The notes under the pieces: generated by a model | Databases searched by the model: none | What the model saw: the letters and a program-made list of their open reading frames with translations, nothing else | Told to the model about the DNA's origin: nothing | Made by a program: the position numbers and the translations under genes | Assembly: GCF_021602585.1 (NCBI RefSeq) | Contig: NZ_BQIP01000003.1 | Coordinates: 284,614-348,613, forward strand | Length of the DNA: 64,000 nucleotides | DNA from: Pseudomonas faucium | GTDB taxonomy: Bacteria > Pseudomonadota > Gammaproteobacteria > Pseudomonadales > Pseudomonadaceae | Direction of reading: 5' to 3' | In this document: piece after piece, positions 59,991-64,000 of the stretch | How positions within the stretch are numbered: position 1 is the first letter of the stretch | Layout of the letters: the number at the start of each line of letters is the position of its first letter

Positions 59991-61069
59991 CGGGCGCTCA
60001 CCTCTTTGCCGGCCAGGGTGTCGCCGCGGGTATCGATGGTCGCTTCCACCGACATGCCCACGCGCAGGCGGGCGAGCAGCGGCTGGCCGTCATCGAAGAC
60101 GATCTTCACCGGAATGCGCTGCACCACCTTGGTGAAGTTGCCGGTGGCGTTGTCAGGCTTCACCGCCGCGAAGGTCACGCCGGTGGCCGGGGCGATGCTC
60201 TCGACATGGCCCTTGAGGGTTTCCCCGGAGAAGGTGTCGACGCTGATGTTCACCGGCTGGCCCGGCTGCACATGGGTAAGCTGGGTTTCCTGGAAGTTGC
60301 CGACCACGTAGGCCTGTTGCAGCGGCACCACCGACAGCAGGCGCGCGCCCGGGTTGACGAAGGCGCCCACGCGCAGGGCGCGCTCGCCGACCATGCCATC
60401 GACCGGCGCGGTGATGCGCGTGTAGGACAGGTCCAGCCGGGCTTTTTCCAGGCCGGCTTCGGCCCGTTTGAACTGGCCGTCGGCACTGGCCACCTGGGCG
60501 CTGAGGATGTCCACTTGCTTGCGCGTGGCCACCAGCGCCGCCTGGGTGTTGGCCAGCCGCGCAAGGGCCTGGTCGACCCGGCTGCGCGCCTGCTGGGCGT
60601 TCTGCACGGTGCCGGCGCCCTGCTCGGCCAGGCGGCTGTAGCGGTTGACTTCATGGTCGGCGAAGGCCGCTTCGGCCTGGGCCGCCTTCACCGCCGCCTC
60701 GGCCTGGGCGATCAGCGAAGCCTGGCGCTCCAGGGTGGCGCGGGCATCGGCGCTCTGCGCCTTGGCCACCAGCAATTGGGCCTGGGCGGCGTCCAGTGCG
60801 GCCTGGTAATCACGCGCATCGATGGTTGCCAGCAGCTGGCCGGCCTGGACCTGCTGGTTGTCCTCGACCAGCACCTCCTTGATGAAGCCGGCGACCTTCG
60901 GCGCCACCACGGTGTAGTCGGCGATCACATAGGCATCGTTGGTGCTCTGCCGGTGGTCGCTGCCCACTATCCAGGGGCCGACGATGCCGGCCAGCACGGC
61001 CACGGCGAGCACCGAGGCGATCACGATTGTCTTGCGCTTGTGGGTCATTTTCAGCGGTCTCGAATTCAT
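59987..61069 (-). CDS. HlyD/EmrA-type membrane-fusion adaptor
   Basis: 360 residues from the ATG at 61069; the ATG at 61048 is also possible and neither has a strong RBS. One N-terminal membrane helix (IVIASVLAVAVLAGIVGPWIV), lipoyl halves around TVVAPKVAGFIKEVLVEDNQQVQAGQLL, a long coiled-coil hairpin and a beta-barrel. EmrA-type adaptor linking the MFS pump to the outer channel. Its start lies inside the end of the MFS gene. Confidence 0.93.
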   Translation of the reverse strand: MNSRPLKMTHKRKTIVIASVLAVAVLAGIVGPWIVGSDHRQSTNDAYVIADYTVVAPKVAGFIKEVLVEDNQQVQAGQLLATIDARDYQAALDAAQAQLLVAKAQSADARATLERQASLIAQAEAAVKAAQAEAAFADHEVNRYSRLAEQGAGTVQNAQQARSRVDQALARLANTQAALVATRKQVDILSAQVASADGQFKRAEAGLEKARLDLSYTRITAPVDGMVGERALRVGAFVNPGARLLSVVPLQQAYVVGNFQETQLTHVQPGQPVNISVDTFSGETLKGHVESIAPATGVTFAAVKPDNATGNFTKVVQRIPVKIVFDDGQPLLARLRVGMSVEATIDTRGDTLAGKEVSAR

Positions 61070-61076
61070 CCAGGGG

Positions 61077-62618
61077 TCAGGCCACCGCACGCGGCGGGTA
61101 GACCCGGGTAGGCACGAAAGGAATCAGGCAGATCAGCGCCACGGCGACGCAGGCCATGACCAGGTACAGGTCGGCCGAGGTCAGCACCAGCGCCTGGTCG
61201 TGGATACGCTTGGCCAGGCCCGCGGCGTTATCGTCGATCAGCGGGGCGTTGCCCAGGCTGTCCACCAGGTGGTTGGAATGAAAATGCCGGCGCAGGGTGC
61301 CCAGGGCATCCAGCAGGCCGCCGGCGATCACCGCGGCCAGGCCCTTGACGGTGTTGAACCAGCTGGAGGCGAACGGGCCTTCCTGCGGAGTCATGCCATT
61401 GGTGGAGAGCATCAGCAGCGGCAGCACCGCCATCGGCTGGCCGAACACCTGCAGCAGGTAGAACGGGTAGAAGTCGCCGCGAATCCATTGCGAGGTCAGC
61501 AGGCTGCTGCCCACGCACGACACCGCCAGCATCGCCAGCCCCGCGGCCAGCACCCAGCGGCAGTCCACCGCTCGGATGTTGCACAACGCCGCCGTCAGCG
61601 GCAGGGCAATGAGCTGCGGCATGGCCACCAGCATCATCAGCGGGCTGGTCTGCGCCGGGCGATAGCCCTGGATCTGTGCCAGGTAGGCCGATGGAATGCT
61701 GCCCACACCAGACAGCACGATCAGCACGCCGGCCAGGGTCACCAGGGCGAAGCTCAGGTTGCGCCGCTGCAGCATGCGCAACTGGAAGAACGGCAGCGGC
61801 TCGGACCATTCGTTGTACATGAACAGCACCAGCAACAGTGCACCGCCACCCAGCAGCCAGCAGATCAGCGGCGAATCGAACCAGCCCCAGCGGTCGCCCA
61901 GCGACAGGCCCAGGACGATGCAGCTGATGGCCGGCAGGCCGAGCAGCACGCCGCGCCAGTCGAACTGCGCGAAGCGCTCCAGGCGCAGCGGGTCTTGTGG
62001 CAGGCCCCAGCCGACGCAGAACATGGCCAGCGCCGAGGGCAGGATGATCTGCCAGAACGCCCACTGCCAGCCGACGTATTCGGTCCACAGCCCGGCCAGT
62101 GGCGTGCCCAGGTTGGGGCCGAAGGTGGCGGTCAGGGCGTAGCAGGCCAGGCCATAGACCTTGATGCCCGGCGGCAGGAAGCGCAGCGCCACGCTCATCA
62201 GCATGGGCGGCAAGGCGCCCGAGGCAAAGCCCTGGAGCACGCGCAGCAGCATCAGGCTGTGCAGGTTAGGCGCGAACGGCTGCAGCAGGCCAAGCACGGC
62301 GAACAGGCCGACCGCACTGAGGGTGAAGCGGCGCAGGGAGAAGGTGGTGGCCAGCCAGGGGGCGAAGGCCATGGCCGAGACCGAGGCGGCGCTGTACACC
62401 GCCAGCAGCCAGGCGCCTTCGTCGGCGCCGATGCCCATGGCGCCGCGGATGTCGGCCAGGGAGATCTTGGTCACCGACTCGTTGAGGCCGGCGCAGAGCA
62501 CCGCCAGCAGCACACCGAACAGCCCGACCACCACCCGCAGGCCGAACGCCGCCTGCACGGGCGCGGCCGGCGCGGGGGCGGCGGCGAGCGTGGCAGACGG
62601 GGTGGTCAGGGAACTCAT
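61077..62618 (-). CDS. MFS drug:H+ antiporter, DHA2/EmrB family
   Basis: 513 residues from the ATG at 62618 with GGAGATG upstream; the longer frame lacks a site. Fourteen likely membrane helices, with the DHA2 pattern LRVLQGFASGALPPMLMSVALRFLPP and FGPNLGTPLAGLWTEYVGWQWAFW. Inner-membrane pump of an EmrAB-TolC-like system. Preceded by a perfect 15-base palindrome that may be the LysR operator. Confidence 0.94.
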   Translation of the reverse strand: MSSLTTPSATLAAAPAPAAPVQAAFGLRVVVGLFGVLLAVLCAGLNESVTKISLADIRGAMGIGADEGAWLLAVYSAASVSAMAFAPWLATTFSLRRFTLSAVGLFAVLGLLQPFAPNLHSLMLLRVLQGFASGALPPMLMSVALRFLPPGIKVYGLACYALTATFGPNLGTPLAGLWTEYVGWQWAFWQIILPSALAMFCVGWGLPQDPLRLERFAQFDWRGVLLGLPAISCIVLGLSLGDRWGWFDSPLICWLLGGGALLLVLFMYNEWSEPLPFFQLRMLQRRNLSFALVTLAGVLIVLSGVGSIPSAYLAQIQGYRPAQTSPLMMLVAMPQLIALPLTAALCNIRAVDCRWVLAAGLAMLAVSCVGSSLLTSQWIRGDFYPFYLLQVFGQPMAVLPLLMLSTNGMTPQEGPFASSWFNTVKGLAAVIAGGLLDALGTLRRHFHSNHLVDSLGNAPLIDDNAAGLAKRIHDQALVLTSADLYLVMACVAVALICLIPFVPTRVYPPRAVA

Positions 62619-62707
62619 GGGCAGACATCTCCAGCAACAAATTTGCGACTGGGGCAAGTCTATGAAGGTCGAATGCTGACGAAAACTGACTTCTCGGTAG
62701 TTTCAAG

Positions 62708-62722
62708 TTGCGTCAGACGCAA
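62708..62722. promoter_or_regulatory. Palindromic operator before the efflux operon
   Basis: TTGCGTCAGACGCAA, a perfect palindrome around the central A, 86 bases upstream of the MFS ATG. A 13/15 match (TTGCACCAGACGCAA) lies at 63798-63812, upstream of the LysR gene. Confidence 0.6.
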
Positions 62723-62739
62723 TCCGGGTTTGTCAGTGA

Positions 62740-62829
62740 GGGCCCTATCGCCGGCAAGCCGGCTCCCACAAGGGGGGGAGCAGCGGCCTGCTTTTTTTGT
62801 GGGAGCTGGCTTGCTGGCGATAGGGCCCC
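62740..62829. repeat. REP pair (BIME), right arm diverged
   Basis: Left arm 62740-62770 is a standard REP. Right arm 62798-62828 has GAGCTGGCTTGCTGGCGA, two substitutions. Between the LysR gene and the efflux operon. Confidence 0.92.
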
Positions 62830-62838
62830 AACAGGCGA

Positions 62839-63747
62839 TCAGGGATCGACGCTGCAACAGGCCTTCAAGGTCTGGCGCAGCCAGCGATGCGCCGGGTCGT
62901 TGTGAAACCGCGGGTGCCACGCCTGCAGCACCGTCACCCGCTCCAGCGGCACCGGGATCTCGAACGAGCGCAGCGGTAGCCCGAGCTTGTGCACGCTGTT
63001 GAGGATGTTCGCCGGCATCGGCAGGATCAGGTCCGAATCCGGCAGCGAGAACAGGGCCGAGTGAAAACTCGGGGTAATCAGTGCCACCCGCCGCGGGGCC
63101 TTGAAGTTGGCCAGTTCCACATCGATCGGCCCATTCGCGCGCCCGCGCCGGGAGACGCTGATCTGTGGATAACTGGCAAAGCTGTGGGGCGTGATCGGTT
63201 GCTCGAAGATCGGGTGGTCGCGCCGCGCCAGGCCCACGTAGTACGTCTGGAACAGGCTCTGCACCTTGATTTCCGGGCCCAGGTCGACGGTCGAGCTGAT
63301 GATCAGGTCGGTGCGCCCATCGCGCAGCACGCTGTCGTCATCACCGCCGGGGCTCTCGGGCACGAAGCGCAACACCGTGCGCGGCGCCTGCTCGTGCATG
63401 CGGCGCAGCAGCTGGGCGCCATACAAGGCAATGAACAGATCGTTGGTGCGGATGTTGAAGGCACGCTCGAGCCTGGGCAGGTCGACCTCATCGGCGCTGC
63501 GAAACACTTCGCCGGCCTGTTCCACCAGCGCCGCCACCTGCTCGCGCAGGGCCAGTGCCCGCGGTGTCGGCACCAGGCCGCGGCCGGCGCGCACCAGGAT
63601 CGGGTCGCCCAGCGCATCGCGGATACGCCCCAGGGTCCGGCTCATGGCCGCCGGGCTCAGGTTCATGCGCTGCGCAGCGCCCACCACGCTGCCTTCGTCG
63701 AGCAGGGCATCGAGGGCGACGAGCAGGTTCATGTCCGGGAGTTGCAT
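62839..63747 (-). CDS. LysR family transcriptional regulator
   Basis: 302 residues. N-terminal helix-turn-helix (MNLLVALDALLDEGSVVGAAQRMNLSPAAMSRTLGRIRDALGD) and a substrate-binding domain like NodD/LinR-type members. It lies upstream of, and in the same direction as, the efflux operon. The related 15-base sites before its own ATG and before the MFS gene suggest it regulates both. Confidence 0.92.
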   Translation of the reverse strand: MQLPDMNLLVALDALLDEGSVVGAAQRMNLSPAAMSRTLGRIRDALGDPILVRAGRGLVPTPRALALREQVAALVEQAGEVFRSADEVDLPRLERAFNIRTNDLFIALYGAQLLRRMHEQAPRTVLRFVPESPGGDDDSVLRDGRTDLIISSTVDLGPEIKVQSLFQTYYVGLARRDHPIFEQPITPHSFASYPQISVSRRGRANGPIDVELANFKAPRRVALITPSFHSALFSLPDSDLILPMPANILNSVHKLGLPLRSFEIPVPLERVTVLQAWHPRFHNDPAHRWLRQTLKACCSVDP

Positions 63748-63797
63748 GGCCGTTTTCCGTGGCGGGTGTGGGAAGGTGATGTTAACAGCTTGGTGGA

Positions 63798-63812
63798 TTG
63801 CACCAGACGCAA
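63798..63812. promoter_or_regulatory. Second copy of the palindromic operator, before the LysR gene
   Basis: TTGCACCAGACGCAA, 13 of 15 bases identical to the palindrome at 62708, located 51 bases upstream of the LysR ATG. Suits autoregulation. Confidence 0.55.
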
Positions 63813-63876
63813 TGCGCCCGTGCGTGGTGGGGCATTTATCTTGGCCAGTGAATCCGCCATAAGTCTTGCAGTGGCT

Positions 63877-63960
63877 GTACCGGCCCTATCGCCGGCAAGC
63901 CGGCTCCCACAGGTACACCACGATCACCTGTGGGAGCCGGCTTGCCGGCGATAGGGCCGG
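63877..63960. repeat. REP pair (BIME) near the window edge
   Basis: Arms 63877-63914 and 63926-63960 carry perfect REP cores. No coding sequence was recognised in the remaining 40 bases. Confidence 0.93.
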
Positions 63961-64000
63961 CACAGGCAACCATTCAACCTGCTTCAAGAAGGCCCCCACA

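Overview
The window is chromosomal DNA of a fluorescent Pseudomonas, most likely the Pseudomonas putida group. Three things point there: GC-rich coding with Pseudomonas-type gene order (lpoA-yraN-gmhA-dolP, petABC beside sspAB, aapJQMP, algW-cysDNC); eleven copies of the inverted REP pair typical of P. putida; and the methionine gamma-lyase pair mdeA/mdeR, first described in that species. No rRNA, tRNA or CRISPR array was recognised.

Layout. 1-13.7 kb is core housekeeping: envelope biogenesis (lpoA end, yraN, gmhA, two lipoproteins, dolP), stringent starvation proteins sspAB, the cytochrome bc1 operon petABC, ribosomal proteins L13/S9, an aldo/keto reductase, a GlxA-type regulator, zapE, trpS, a hydrolase and zapG. 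13.8-15.7 kb holds mdeA and its divergent Lrp-type regulator mdeR. 15.7-21.9 kb is an AT-richer accessory island between mdeR and cysNC. It carries seven intact and two broken genes for colicin E/pyocin-type DNase immunity proteins, mixed with wreckage of S-type pyocin genes: HNH nuclease tails, a translocation-domain piece, and an inverted DNase-domain piece. A compact nuclease-like/immunity/lipoprotein cluster follows, then a RES-domain toxin-like gene facing a putative helix-turn-helix partner. 21.9-39.1 kb returns to core genes: sulfate activation (cysDNC), a NIF3 protein, the periplasmic protease algW, the amino-acid ABC transporter aapJQMP, an esterase, rhlB, moaCDE, a PIN-PhoH ATPase, a degenerate deacetylase and yaaA. 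39.2-56.2 kb is the complete alginate operon algD-8-44-K-E-G-X-L-I-J-F-A behind a long leader with an AlgU-type promoter. 56.3-64 kb holds a small membrane protein, two short-chain dehydrogenases and a tripartite efflux operon with a LysR regulator.

How the genes work together. The alginate operon makes, acetylates, epimerises and exports the polymer. AlgW in the same window is the protease family that releases the AlgU sigma factor, whose promoter motif precedes algD. The accessory island looks like an immunity bank: the toxins were lost or shredded, while antidotes of several specificities were kept, duplicated and recombined.

The points most worth checking are the immunity array and its recombination scars, the nuclease-like/immunity/lipoprotein cluster with degenerate catalytic residues, and a REP pair lying in frame inside the 5' end of algK.
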